A stretch of DNA of 20,681 nt from JANRKN01 sp033763435 (GCA_033763435.1 JANRKN010000115.1:1-20681), one strand, 5' to 3'; counted from the first letter of the stretch, positions 1 through 8,049 are shown. Numbers and translations are program-made. Notes: generated by a model from the letters alone, not told the origin.

Positions 1-10
1 CCATCCGTGC

Positions 11-1654
11 ATGCCGCTCTATGTCTTGAAGGCCATCCGCGGGCAGTCGGGCAACATCGCGCTCGGGCGTGAGAAGATCACGTTCGGGCGCCACCCGGAC
101 AACGCGGTGGTGCTGCAGGACGATCTGGCGAGCCGTCACCACTGCACGATCGAGCAGGGCGCGCTGCCCGGGCAGTTCATCGTGACGGACCTGGGTTCGC
201 GCAACGGGACGAAGGTCAACGACGTGCGGGTCAAATCGCAGGCCGTCGCGCCAGGCGACATGATCCGCATCGGGCACCACGAGTACCTGCTCGAAGAAGA
301 GGGCGCGGACGCGGTCGTGGCCTCGGCGGATGACTCCAAGGCCGGCGACGACAACGGGCACGAAGGCGAGGGCAAGGGCCCGCCCGCGTGGGTCACCGAG
401 CTCACCGAGCTGCTCAACTCGCTCCCGCCCGCGGCCGAGCCCGAGGCGGTCGCGATGGTGGACTCGGGGGGCAAGTCCTCGAGCGCGCTCTCGGCGGGCA
501 GCGACGGGTCCAAGGCCGTCAAGCTCCTGCTGCAAACGTCCAGCAAGGCCCGCGCGACGGATATTCACTTTGAGCCCAAGGGCGACGTCTACCACATCCG
601 CTTCCGCGTCGACGGCGGGATGGTCTCGATCACGAACCTGCCCAACCGCGTGGGCGAGCTGGTGTACGGGCTCATCAAGACCGCCTGCCAGATGAAGCTC
701 GCCGGTCGCGACGCGGTGCAGGAAGGCCACTTCTCCGCGAAGTTCCCCGATCGGCGGGTGGAGTTCCGCGTCAGCTTCACGCCCAGCGTCCACGCGCAGA
801 AGCTCGTGCTCCGGATCCTCGATCAGCGCTTCATCCCCCACGCGATCGGCGATCTGGGCATGGCGACCTACATGACCGACCGCATCCGCCGCGTCTGTCA
901 GCAGGACCACGGCCTCCTGCTCGTCTGCGGCCCCACGGGCTCGGGCAAGACCACCACCCTCTACAACGCCCTCCGCGAGATCGACCGCGATACCCGCAAC
1001 GTCGTCACCATCGAAGACCCCGTCGAGTACCAGCTCGAGGGCACCACGCAGATCCCCGCCGACCACGACCGAGGCAACACCTTCGGCAGCCTCCTGCGCA
1101 GCGTGCTGCGTCAGGACCCCGACGTGATCTTCGTCGGCGAGATCCGCGACGACGAAACCGCCCGCACCGCGATGCAGGCCTCGATGACCGGGCACCTGGT
1201 CTTCTCAAGCCTCCACGCCAAGGACACCGTCTCGGCGGTCTTCCGGCTGCTGGACCTGAAGGTCGAGCCTTACCTGGTCGCAAACTCGCTGGATCTGGTT
1301 CTCGCGCAGCGCCTGGTCCGCACGCTCTGCGAGCATTGCAAGCGCACCGTGCCCGTGACGCCCGGCGTCGCGACGCGCCTTGGGCGCTGGATTCAGGGCA
1401 AGACGGAGATGTGGGTGCCCACGGGCTGCGGGCGCTGCCTGCGGACGGGCTACCGGGGCCGGCGCGCGCTGTTCGAGCTGCTGGACTTCAACGACGAGCT
1501 GCGCGACGTGGTGCTCAAGGAGCCGACGATTACCGCGATGAAGAAAGTCATCGAGCAGGGGCTGTTCACGACGCTCGCACAGTTCGGGTGGAAGATGGTC
1601 GCCGAGGGTCAGACGAGCCTGGACGAGATCGACCGCGTCGCGGGCCAAGGCTGA
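11..1654 (+). CDS. FHA-domain GspE/PilB-family secretion or pilus assembly ATPase
   Basis: This 547-residue protein joins a phosphothreonine-binding FHA domain to a type II secretion/type IV pilus assembly ATPase. The FHA part (about residues 1-95) shows GR at 26-27, S41-R42-H43-H44 and S63-x-N65-G66-T67. After an acidic linker comes the hexameric ATPase: Walker A GPTGSGKTT at 307-315, an Asp box IEDP at 334-337, a Walker B-like stretch ending VGEIR at 375-379, and a His box around TGH 393-395 to H402. A zinc-binding tetracysteine lies at C440/C443 and C473/C476, as in GspE and PilB. Such ATPases usually carry an MshEN/N1E domain at this end; here FHA replaces it, which suggests phospho-dependent docking (inference). 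The family powers pilin or pseudopilin assembly at the inner membrane. The start is 10 bases from the window edge, so partner genes and any upstream start are unseen; the FHA fold begins naturally at this ATG. Confidence 0.9.
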   Translation: MPLYVLKAIRGQSGNIALGREKITFGRHPDNAVVLQDDLASRHHCTIEQGALPGQFIVTDLGSRNGTKVNDVRVKSQAVAPGDMIRIGHHEYLLEEEGADAVVASADDSKAGDDNGHEGEGKGPPAWVTELTELLNSLPPAAEPEAVAMVDSGGKSSSALSAGSDGSKAVKLLLQTSSKARATDIHFEPKGDVYHIRFRVDGGMVSITNLPNRVGELVYGLIKTACQMKLAGRDAVQEGHFSAKFPDRRVEFRVSFTPSVHAQKLVLRILDQRFIPHAIGDLGMATYMTDRIRRVCQQDHGLLLVCGPTGSGKTTTLYNALREIDRDTRNVVTIEDPVEYQLEGTTQIPADHDRGNTFGSLLRSVLRQDPDVIFVGEIRDDETARTAMQASMTGHLVFSSLHAKDTVSAVFRLLDLKVEPYLVANSLDLVLAQRLVRTLCEHCKRTVPVTPGVATRLGRWIQGKTEMWVPTGCGRCLRTGYRGRRALFELLDFNDELRDVVLKEPTITAMKKVIEQGLFTTLAQFGWKMVAEGQTSLDEIDRVAGQG

Positions 1655-1663
1655 ACGAAGAAG

Positions 1664-2530
1664 TTACGACAGAAGGCGGTGCTCTTTCCACGCGGGGAAT
1701 GCGCCGCGCCATGCGCGGAGCGTGCGGGGGTCGATCTCGACGCTGAGGACGCCCTCGTCGGGTCCGAGCTCGCCCAGCACCTGGCCCGTGGGATCGATCG
1801 CGATGGTGCCGCCTGAGTACGTCACGCCGGGCTCCGAGCCCGTGCGGGTGACGCCCAGCACGAAGGCCTGATTCTCGATCGCGCGGGCGATGAGCAGCGC
1901 GCGCCAGTGATGGATGCGCTTGGCGGGCCAGCACGCGCCCACGGCAAAGACCTCCGCGCCCTGCAGCAGGCCCTTGCGGAAGAGCTCCGGGAAGCGCAGG
2001 TCGTAGCAGATGATCGGGCAGACCTTGAGCCGATCGCGCCCGGCGCCACCTTCGGCGCCCGAGTCTGGAAACTCCCAGTCGTAGGTTTCGATGCGCGTCC
2101 CCGGCGCGATCGCGCGGTCCTCGCCCGTCAGCGTGAACAGGTGGACCTTGCGATACTCGCACAGCAGGCGCGAACCCAGCGCGGCATCGTGCGCGACGAC
2201 CGACATCGTGTTCGAGCCCCGGTCGCAGTGACAGTCGTGGACCGTGCGCCCGCCCTGGACGGTCACGCGGTGTTCCTGCGCGATCTCGGCGAGGGCGTGG
2301 AGCGTCGCGTTGCCCTTGTCGGCCGTCGCGGCGAGGTTCATTGAGAAGCCCGTGTCGAACATCTCGGGGAGCAGGATCAGGTCGCCCTCGCGCGGCGCGG
2401 GGTCGATCGTGTCCAGCAGGTCGAGCAGCTTCTCGCGGTTGGCCGCCGGGTCTTCCCACGTCGAGGCGATCTGGACCAAGTGGGCTCGCGGGCCGGCGTG
2501 GACAGAACCGGATGAGGGGCTGGCGGTCAT
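1664..2530 (-). CDS. Nitrilase-family omega-amidase (Nit2/YafV-like)
   Basis: This is a carbon-nitrogen hydrolase of 288 residues. The Glu-Lys-Cys triad is complete: E56 in LLPEMFDTGFS, K128 in EYRKVHLF and C175 in CPIICYDLRFPELFR. The YRKxHLF and CYDLRFPE contexts match the omega-amidase branch (Nit2, YafV), which hydrolyses 2-oxoglutaramate or 2-oxosuccinamate left by glutamine or asparagine transamination; the exact substrate is inferred. I chose the ATG at 2530 because a GGAG lies six bases upstream and the homologous part begins shortly after. A longer start at 2584 (306 residues) is possible. The gene converges with the FHA-ATPase, with only nine bases between the two stop codons. It stands alone on this strand, and its promoter should lie in the 2531-3091 gap. 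Confidence 0.9.
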   Translation of the reverse strand: MTASPSSGSVHAGPRAHLVQIASTWEDPAANREKLLDLLDTIDPAPREGDLILLPEMFDTGFSMNLAATADKGNATLHALAEIAQEHRVTVQGGRTVHDCHCDRGSNTMSVVAHDAALGSRLLCEYRKVHLFTLTGEDRAIAPGTRIETYDWEFPDSGAEGGAGRDRLKVCPIICYDLRFPELFRKGLLQGAEVFAVGACWPAKRIHHWRALLIARAIENQAFVLGVTRTGSEPGVTYSGGTIAIDPTGQVLGELGPDEGVLSVEIDPRTLRAWRGAFPAWKEHRLLS

Positions 2531-3091
2531 GCATCGCTCCGTCGGCGCCCCGCGAAGAAATGCAGGGGGCTCGATTCCGAACATGGTGATGCGACGGTAG
2601 CGCGGCGGGGGGATGGCCTGCCGCGGTTGGTCGCCTTGCGCAGATTCTGCCCGATGCGCCTCAGGCCGTGTGCGGGCCCGCCGGACTGTCATCCTGGCGG
2701 CTGGACGCCCGCGCACGGGACGGGTATCGGACGGTCGGGCGCGGGTGAAATCGGAAACCGTCGCGCGGAACTCGTGGTGAAGAAAGACTTTGCAATGTTC
2801 GAGTGCAACTCTCACACGTCCACGGCGTTGGAGTCATTACAGTTCTGGCGCTCGCTACGGAAGGCGGGCGTGCCCGAAGGCCCAAGGGCCCGGGAAGAGG
2901 GTGAAGGATCGGGGAACCCGCGTCGGCCGCGTGCGTGTTGCGGCTTGATGGACATCGATGCCGGATCTGGGCACGGTGCGCATCAGATGATGATGGACGG
3001 GAGCTTCGAGGGTGGCGAGGGCCTCGGCACGCATGCCGGGGACGTTTGCGGGGGCGGCGGACGATCACGGAACGGTCGGTCGGGAGGGATC
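2531..3091. other. Divergent intergenic region between the amidase and maf
   Basis: This is the longest stretch without an assigned gene, about 560 bases between divergent starts. It must hold promoters for both sides, but I see no clear -35/-10 pair. It includes a patch of lower GC near 2775-2845, with a short dyad TTGCA/TGCAA around 2790-2807, and a GC-rich hairpin near 2877-2890 (GGCC-CAAG-GGCC). The maf frame stays open across the region back to 2627, which means little at this GC content, and the implied peptide is not recognisable. I find no tRNA, SRP RNA, RNase P or known riboswitch. Confidence 0.5.
3082..3089 (+). promoter_or_regulatory. Ribosome binding site deciding the maf start
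   Basis: GGGAGGGA lies just before the ATG at 3092, with the GGAGG core four bases away. It favours this start over the much longer open frame beginning at 2627. The Maf core motif LASRSPRRRELL begins about 24 residues after this ATG. Confidence 0.6.
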
Positions 3092-3808
3092 ATGGTGTCG
3101 CAGGCAGCGGAAACCAGCGGGATTGGGAGTGCGGGCAACGGCGGGCTTGGTCGCGTGATTCTCGCGAGCCGCAGCCCGCGCCGGCGCGAGCTGCTGCGCG
3201 AGGCGGGCATCGACCACGAGGTGATGCTGCCGGGCTTTGACGACTCGGCGCTCGAGCCGGGCGATGTCGCGGCCGAGGCGTGGGTGAGCTCGCTCGCGTA
3301 TCTCAAGGCCTCCAGCGTGGCGCGTGAGATGATCCGCGCGGGCGTCGCGACGGGCGACGCGTTCATCGTGGGCGCGGACACCACCTGCGTCGTGAAAGAC
3401 GCGCGCGGGCGCGAGCGCTTCGTGGGCACGCCTCAGAACGAGCAGGAAGCGCGTGAGATGATCCGCGAGTTCGTCGGGCGCGAGCACGCGGTGGTCACCG
3501 GCGTCGCGATCGTGCGCGTCGAGAACGGGCGTCTCAAGCGCGAGCTGTTCGTCGACCGCGCGACGGTCACGCTGGGTGAACTCAGCGAGGCGCAGATCAA
3601 CGACTACGTCGCCAGCGGCGCATGGCGCGGCAAGGCCGGCGGGTACAACCTGACCGACCGCGTCGAGGCCGGCTGGCCTCTCACGTGGTCGGGCGACCCC
3701 GCGACGATCGTCGGGCTGCCCATCGGCAAGCTCGTCGCGCGTCTGCGCCGGTCGCCCCGCACGCCCCGGCCCAGCGGCACGCGGACGCTCTCCCCGGCCG
3801 CGGCGTGA
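3092..3808 (+). CDS. maf: Maf-family nucleotide pyrophosphatase
   Basis: Maf proteins hydrolyse non-canonical or pyrimidine nucleoside triphosphates such as dTTP and UTP to monophosphates, and are linked to septum inhibition and nucleotide house-cleaning. The 238-residue product has the N-terminal motif S26-R-S-P-R-R-R-E-L-L, the catalytic aspartate D96 in VGADTTC, the GTPxxxxEAREMI segment, and a GKAGGYNL motif followed by VGLPIGKL. In most family members the GKAGxY motif runs on to a glutamine (KAGAYGIQ); here it reads KAGGYNLTDR, so substrate choice may differ. About 20 residues precede the core, and the C-terminus is a proline/arginine-rich tail. It is the first gene of the plus-strand run that continues through lpxK and hldE. 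YhdE-type or YceF-type specificity cannot be settled by eye. Confidence 0.88.
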   Translation: MVSQAAETSGIGSAGNGGLGRVILASRSPRRRELLREAGIDHEVMLPGFDDSALEPGDVAAEAWVSSLAYLKASSVAREMIRAGVATGDAFIVGADTTCVVKDARGRERFVGTPQNEQEAREMIREFVGREHAVVTGVAIVRVENGRLKRELFVDRATVTLGELSEAQINDYVASGAWRGKAGGYNLTDRVEAGWPLTWSGDPATIVGLPIGKLVARLRRSPRTPRPSGTRTLSPAAA

Positions 3809-3867
3809 GTTCGGGCGGCTTTCGCGCTCGCTCGGCTCTGACGGTCTGACCGGCGAATGATCCCCGG

Positions 3868-4332
3868 TTGCTCGGCGGACTTGTTCCCATCCTGATCCTC
3901 GCGCAGGGCCCGATCTCGGGTTCGGGCACGCTCGCGCCCGCGTGGCTCGTGCTGCCGATGGCCGTGATCGCGCTCGTGACGGTGGGGGGGCACATGCGCG
4001 CGGTCGCGCGGTCATCGATGCCCGCGAGCCGCAAGCGCAACCGCACGGCCAACGGTTGGCTGATGCTGATGCTTATCCCGCTGCTGGCGTACGGCTTCGG
4101 AATCGCGACGCCCGCGCACAAGGGCGTGTTCGTGCTGGTCTGGCTCGCGGCGATCGCGCTGCTGTGGATGGTGGTGATGCTCGCGGGGCTCGACATGCTC
4201 AACTCCTGGCGGCTGGGCCGGCGCGAGCGCGAGTCGCTCAAGGCCGAGATCCTCGCCGCGCGCGCGTTGCTGAAGCAGCGGATTGAGCGCGATCTGGCCT
4301 CACAGGATTCAGAACGCGAGCCGCCCCGATGA
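3868..4332 (+). CDS. Small multi-pass membrane protein of unknown function
   Basis: I do not recognise a family. The 154-residue reading has about three or four hydrophobic segments: near residues 1-12, 26-42 (LVLPMAVIALVTVGG), 66-80 (LMLMLIPLLAYGFGI) and 88-108 (GVFVLVWLAAIALLWMVVMLAG). A charged, helical C-terminal tail of about 40 residues follows and is probably cytoplasmic. The start is uncertain. TTG at 3868 is the only conventional start after the in-frame stop at 3847 that keeps the first hydrophobic segment; the next ATG is at 3958. The last four bases (ATGA) overlap the lpxK start, so the two are probably translationally coupled. That position suggests a role in envelope biogenesis, but this rests on context only. 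Confidence 0.7.
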   Translation: MLGGLVPILILAQGPISGSGTLAPAWLVLPMAVIALVTVGGHMRAVARSSMPASRKRNRTANGWLMLMLIPLLAYGFGIATPAHKGVFVLVWLAAIALLWMVVMLAGLDMLNSWRLGRRERESLKAEILAARALLKQRIERDLASQDSEREPPR

Positions 4333-5393
4333 GCCGCGAGAAGCCCATCGTGCCGGGCGTGGTTGGGCGGGGCCTTGCGCGGGTCTACGGCGCGGTGGTC
4401 GCTCGGCGCAACCGCGCGTTCGACCGCGGGCACGGCGTCGTCTCGTTCGATCGCGCGTGCATCAGCGTGGGCAACCTTTCGGTCGGCGGCACGGGCAAGA
4501 CCCCGATGGTCACGTGGCTCATCGCGCAGCTCCGCGCCGCGGGGCACGACCCCTGCGTCGCGATGCGCGGCTACGGCGCGGTCGATGGCCTCAGCGATGA
4601 GGCCGCGGAGTACCGCGCGACCTTCGAGGACCTGCCCATCGTCGCGCAGCCTGACCGCACCGGCGGCTTGATCGAGCTCTTCGGCACCGAGCGCGGTGCG
4701 CGGGTCGACGCGATCGTCCTCGACGACGGGTTCCAGCATCGCAAGGTCGCGCGCGAGATCAACCTCGCGCTGATCGACGCGACGCGGGATCCGTTCGCTG
4801 ACGAGCTGATCCCGGCCGGGTGGCTGCGCGAGCCGGTCGCGTCGCTCGCGCGCGCGACGCACGCGGTGATCACACGCGCGGACCGGGTCGATGCGCGGAC
4901 GCTCAGGGAGCTTCGCGAGCGCGTCGCGGCGCTGGTGCCCGGGCCCGTCGCGACCGCGAGGCACGCGTGGACGGGGCTGGAGATCTTCGAAGGGCCAACG
5001 GTGCGTTCGGAGCCGGTCGCGGCGCTGCGGGGCCGGCGGGTGCTGGTCGTCTGCGCGATCGGAAATCCGAGGGCGCTGGTGGCGCAGGTACGCGAGGCCG
5101 CGGGGCCCCAGACGCCCGCGCCCGAGCCGATCCTGCTGCGCGATCATGATCCTTACTCGAGCTCGACGGTGCACATGATCGAGCGCGCGGCGCTCGCTGC
5201 GGACGTGGTGCTGACGACGGGCAAGGACTGGGCCAAGCTCGGCGCGCGCTGGACCTCCAACGTGCCGGTCGCGGTCCCGAGGCTCGCGATGGAGCTTGAC
5301 GCGCAGGGCGAGGCGATCCTGGCGGGCGCGCTCGGGGCGATCCGGGCCGCGTCGGCCGAGCGCGGCGCGGAGGATCATCCGCCGGACGCCTGA
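4329..5393 (+). CDS. lpxK: Tetraacyldisaccharide 4'-kinase (lipid A 4'-kinase)
   Basis: LpxK phosphorylates the 4' position of tetraacyldisaccharide 1-phosphate to give lipid IVA, at the cytoplasmic face of the inner membrane. The 354-residue length is usual for the family. The P-loop GGTGKTP is at 53-59, preceded by ISVGNLSV; R80-G-Y-G and the LDDGFQHR segment (131-138) are both typical of LpxK, and the IPAGWLREP stretch follows. The ATG overlaps the preceding membrane-protein stop by four bases. The next gene, hldE, makes the heptose precursor of the LPS core, so the pair covers the lipid A-core part of the outer membrane. Together they are good evidence for a diderm envelope with an LPS-like glycolipid. 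Confidence 0.93.
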   Translation: MSREKPIVPGVVGRGLARVYGAVVARRNRAFDRGHGVVSFDRACISVGNLSVGGTGKTPMVTWLIAQLRAAGHDPCVAMRGYGAVDGLSDEAAEYRATFEDLPIVAQPDRTGGLIELFGTERGARVDAIVLDDGFQHRKVAREINLALIDATRDPFADELIPAGWLREPVASLARATHAVITRADRVDARTLRELRERVAALVPGPVATARHAWTGLEIFEGPTVRSEPVAALRGRRVLVVCAIGNPRALVAQVREAAGPQTPAPEPILLRDHDPYSSSTVHMIERAALAADVVLTTGKDWAKLGARWTSNVPVAVPRLAMELDAQGEAILAGALGAIRAASAERGAEDHPPDA

Positions 5394-5407
5394 GCTATTC
5401 TTCGGGC

Positions 5408-6922
5408 GTGGATCACCTGCTTGATCGGCTCACGAACTGGAAGCCCTTCCGCGCGCTCGTGGTGGGCGACTTCATGCTGGACCAGCTTGTGTACGGGCAT
5501 GCCGAGCGCCTGAGCGCCGATGCGCCCGTGCCGATCCTGCACGTGCGAAAGACCGAAGACCGTCCGGGGGGCGCGGCGAACGTCTGCCTCGATCTGCTCG
5601 CGCTGCGCGGGCGCGTCGAGGCCTTCGGCGTCACGGGCGCGGACGAGCACGCGGCGCGGCTCCGTGGCGCGCTGAGCTCGCAGGGCGTGGGCGTCGCGGG
5701 CCTGATCGCTGACCCCTCGCGCCCGACGACCGTGAAGCAGAACCTCATCGGCCTCGCGCAGGCGAGGCACCCGCAGAAGATGTTCCGTGTCGACTTTGAG
5801 AGCCGCGAGCCGATCGGCGCCGAGGTGACCGAGAAGATGCTCCGCGCGTTCCGCGAGGCGCTGCCCGGCGCGGATGTGGTCTGCATCGAGGACTACGCCA
5901 AGGGCGTCTGCGGGCAGGAGCTGTGCCAGGGCGTGATCGAGGCGTCGCGGCGCGCGGGTGTCCCGGTGTTTGTCGATCCCGCGCGGCTCGAGAGTTACGC
6001 CCGCTATCGCGGCGCGACGAGCATCACTCCCAACCGCACCGAGGCGCAGGTCGCTTCGGGCCTGGACGCCTGCGAGGACGGCTCGCCCGAGCACAACGCG
6101 CGCCTCGCGCGCAAGCTCATGGACGTCATCGCGGGCGAGACGGTCGTCCTCACGCTGGACCGTCACGGCGCGCTGCTGCTCGAGCGCGAGGGCGAACCCG
6201 TCGCCGTGCCGACGGTCGCGAGGCAGGTGTACGACGTCACGGGCGCGGGCGACATGTTCCTCGCGGGCCTCGCGGCGGCGCGGGCCAACGGCTGCGGATG
6301 GGAAGATTCCGTCCGCTTTGCCAATGCCGCGGCGGGGCTCGAGGTCGAGGTCTTCGGCGTGCAGCCCATCCCCTTCGAGCGCGTGCATCACTCGATCCTC
6401 GAGCAGAACACGCGGTCGATGGGCAAGGTGCGGTCGATCGAGCAGATCAAGGTCGAGATCGCCGCGAGGCGCGCGAGCGGGCAGAAGATTGTGTTCACCA
6501 ACGGGTGCTTTGACGTGATCCATGCCGGGCACGTCTCGCTGCTCGAACAGTCCGCGGCGCTGGGCGATTTTCTGGTCGTCGGCATGAACGACGACGCCTC
6601 GGTGAAGCGCCTGAAGGGCCCGACGCGGCCCGTGAACGGTCAGGACGACCGGGCCCGCGTTCTGGGGAGCATCGCGGGCGTGGGCGCCGTGGTGATGTTC
6701 GGGCGCGAGGGCGACGACACGCCGCTGGAATTGATCCGCGCGGTTCGGCCCGACACCCTGGTCAAGGGGGCGGACTACACGAAGGACCGCGTGGTGGGCG
6801 CGTCGGACGTGGAGGCGTTTGGGGGGCGCGTGGTTCTGGTCGATCTGGTCCAGGGCCGGAGCACGACGGGCACGATCCAGAAGTTGGCCGCGTCGGCTCC
6901 CGCCGGGAAACCAGGGGCATGA
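5408..6922 (+). CDS. hldE: Bifunctional heptose 7-phosphate kinase / heptose 1-phosphate adenylyltransferase
   Basis: HldE makes ADP-heptose for the LPS inner core in two steps. Residues 1 to about 330 are a PfkB/ribokinase-type kinase, with GDFMLDQ near the start, the substrate-loop stretch PGGAANVCLDL, and the anion hole with catalytic base DVTGAGDMF (GAGD at 279-282). Residues from about 345 form the nucleotidyltransferase, with FTNGCFDVIHAGH (HxGH at 372-375). At 504 residues it is slightly longer than the E. coli enzyme (477) and keeps the fused architecture. The start is a GTG 15 bases after lpxK, with no strong ribosome binding site visible; no better start precedes the conserved region. 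The stop overlaps the following ASCH gene by four bases. The D-glycero-beta-D-manno configuration is assumed from the family. Confidence 0.94.
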   Translation: MDHLLDRLTNWKPFRALVVGDFMLDQLVYGHAERLSADAPVPILHVRKTEDRPGGAANVCLDLLALRGRVEAFGVTGADEHAARLRGALSSQGVGVAGLIADPSRPTTVKQNLIGLAQARHPQKMFRVDFESREPIGAEVTEKMLRAFREALPGADVVCIEDYAKGVCGQELCQGVIEASRRAGVPVFVDPARLESYARYRGATSITPNRTEAQVASGLDACEDGSPEHNARLARKLMDVIAGETVVLTLDRHGALLLEREGEPVAVPTVARQVYDVTGAGDMFLAGLAAARANGCGWEDSVRFANAAAGLEVEVFGVQPIPFERVHHSILEQNTRSMGKVRSIEQIKVEIAARRASGQKIVFTNGCFDVIHAGHVSLLEQSAALGDFLVVGMNDDASVKRLKGPTRPVNGQDDRARVLGSIAGVGAVVMFGREGDDTPLELIRAVRPDTLVKGADYTKDRVVGASDVEAFGGRVVLVDLVQGRSTTGTIQKLAASAPAGKPGA

Positions 6923-7359
6923 TCCACGCGGCGATCGTCCGACCCGTCTATGCGCGGGCGATTCTCTCAGGGGCCAAGAAGGTCGAGGCGCGGCTCACCG
7001 TGCGCAAGAAGGCGCCCTGGGGCCAGATCGCGCCCGGCGAGTGGGTCTACTTCAAAGCCACCGGCGGCGCGTTCGTCGCCCGCGCGCGCGTGCTCCGCGT
7101 CGCGCTCTTCAAGGACCTCACGCCCGAGGACGTGGACAACCTCCGCCGCGAGTACAACGACCAGATCGGCGCGCCCGATTCGTTCTGGGCGCACAAGCGC
7201 TCGGCGCGGTTCGCGTGCCTCGTCTGGCTGGAACACGCCGAGCCTGTGAGCTTCGGCCCCGAGTACCGCAAGCACGAGAGCTTCCATCCGCGCGAGGCGT
7301 GGTTCGTGCTGCCGGCGAGCTTTGAGCCCGCCAGCACGGCCGTGGCCAGCGCGGCCTGA
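6919..7359 (+). CDS. ASCH-domain (PUA-like) protein
   Basis: The 146-residue product carries the ASCH signature GxKxxExR at G18-A-K20-K-V-E23-A-R25, in the usual setting ILSGxKxxExR near the N-terminus, followed by beta-rich sequence. ASCH domains share the PUA-like fold; family members are thought to bind RNA or modified nucleotides, and some hydrolyse N4-acetylcytidine. No specific reaction can be assigned here. The ATG overlaps the hldE stop (ATGA), so it belongs to the same transcript, although no functional link to heptose synthesis is obvious. Its stop codon is three bases from the flgH stop on the opposite strand, so the two operons converge tail to tail. The last 20 residues or so are low-complexity Ala/Ser. 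Confidence 0.8.
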   Translation: MIHAAIVRPVYARAILSGAKKVEARLTVRKKAPWGQIAPGEWVYFKATGGAFVARARVLRVALFKDLTPEDVDNLRREYNDQIGAPDSFWAHKRSARFACLVWLEHAEPVSFGPEYRKHESFHPREAWFVLPASFEPASTAVASAA

Positions 7360-7362
7360 ATC

Positions 7363-8049
7363 TCAGAAGTTGAAGATCGCCTCGAGGATCCGCGGGATGA
7401 TGCCCTTCTCCGCGGCGTCCTTCACGCGCCCTTCGTTCTTGACCATCACGTTCAGGTCCGCGAGCTGGCTCGAGAGCACGCTGTTGGCGTTGGTCACGTC
7501 CTCGCGCCGGACCGAGCCCGAGAGGATCAGCGTCGAGGACTCGTTGTCCTTCTGGATGCTCTTGCGCGCCTCGAGCACGAGCACGCCGTTGGGCTTGACG
7601 TCGATCACCTCGGCGGTGATCCGAGCGCGGAGATTGTCGGAGCGGTTGTACGTGCCGTCGCCCTTGAACTTCTGATTGCTGCCGGCCTCGACCTCGGCGA
7701 TCGGGCTCGTCTGGCCCTGGGCCAGCTCGAGATCATCGAGGAAGCGCTGGACGCTGGGGAAGTCGACCAGGCGCGAGCGGAGGGTGTAGTTCTTCTTGGT
7801 GTCGAGGGTGGCCTTGCTGCTGGCGGTGCTGGATTCGTCGATGACGATGGTGACGAGGTCGTGGACCTTGAACTCCTTGGGCTTGGGGGGCTCGACGAGG
7901 TACATCGAGGTGCCGCGGAGGGTGTGGTTGTAATCGGGCTGGCCGTCGGCGGTGGGCTGTGACACGGCCGCGGGCGAGCGCATGAGGCTCTGGGCGCCGG
8001 CGTGGGCGGTCAGGATCGACATCGCAGAACAGATCGCCAGGCGCTTCAT
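7363..8049 (-). CDS. flgH: Flagellar L-ring protein FlgH
   Basis: FlgH forms the outer-membrane L ring around the flagellar rod. The 228-residue product fits the family: HDLVTIVIDESSTASSKA near residues 63-80, FKGDGTYNRSDNLRARITAEVIDVKPNG in the middle, and the C-terminal LSGSVRREDVTNANSVLSSQLADL segment. A signal peptide is visible, with a likely signal peptidase I site after A17 or A19 (AHA-GA-QS). FlgH is normally a lipoprotein; the only N-terminal cysteine, C7 in RLAIC, is too early and lacks a lipobox, so lipidation looks absent. The ATG overlaps the flgA stop (ATGA), and AGGAG lies upstream inside flgA. It is the last gene of the leftward flagellar operon; flgI does not follow. Confidence 0.92.
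   Translation of the reverse strand: MKRLAICSAMSILTAHAGAQSLMRSPAAVSQPTADGQPDYNHTLRGTSMYLVEPPKPKEFKVHDLVTIVIDESSTASSKATLDTKKNYTLRSRLVDFPSVQRFLDDLELAQGQTSPIAEVEAGSNQKFKGDGTYNRSDNLRARITAEVIDVKPNGVLVLEARKSIQKDNESSTLILSGSVRREDVTNANSVLSSQLADLNVMVKNEGRVKDAAEKGIIPRILEAIFNF

Noticed and set aside
2860..2910. Possible SRP RNA or RNase P fragment, from GGAAGGCGGGCG and nearby hairpins
   Set aside because: The conserved core sequences of these RNAs are missing; only generic GC-rich pairing is seen.
2627..3091. Open frame extending maf upstream by 155 codons
   Set aside because: Long stop-free frames are expected at this GC content, the implied residues are unrecognisable and late third positions lose GC bias. 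A ribosome binding site and the Maf core both support the ATG at 3092.
3065..5378. Long minus-strand frames opposite maf, the membrane gene and lpxK
   Set aside because: They are Arg/Ala/Asp-rich shadows of the plus-strand genes, which have clear family motifs.
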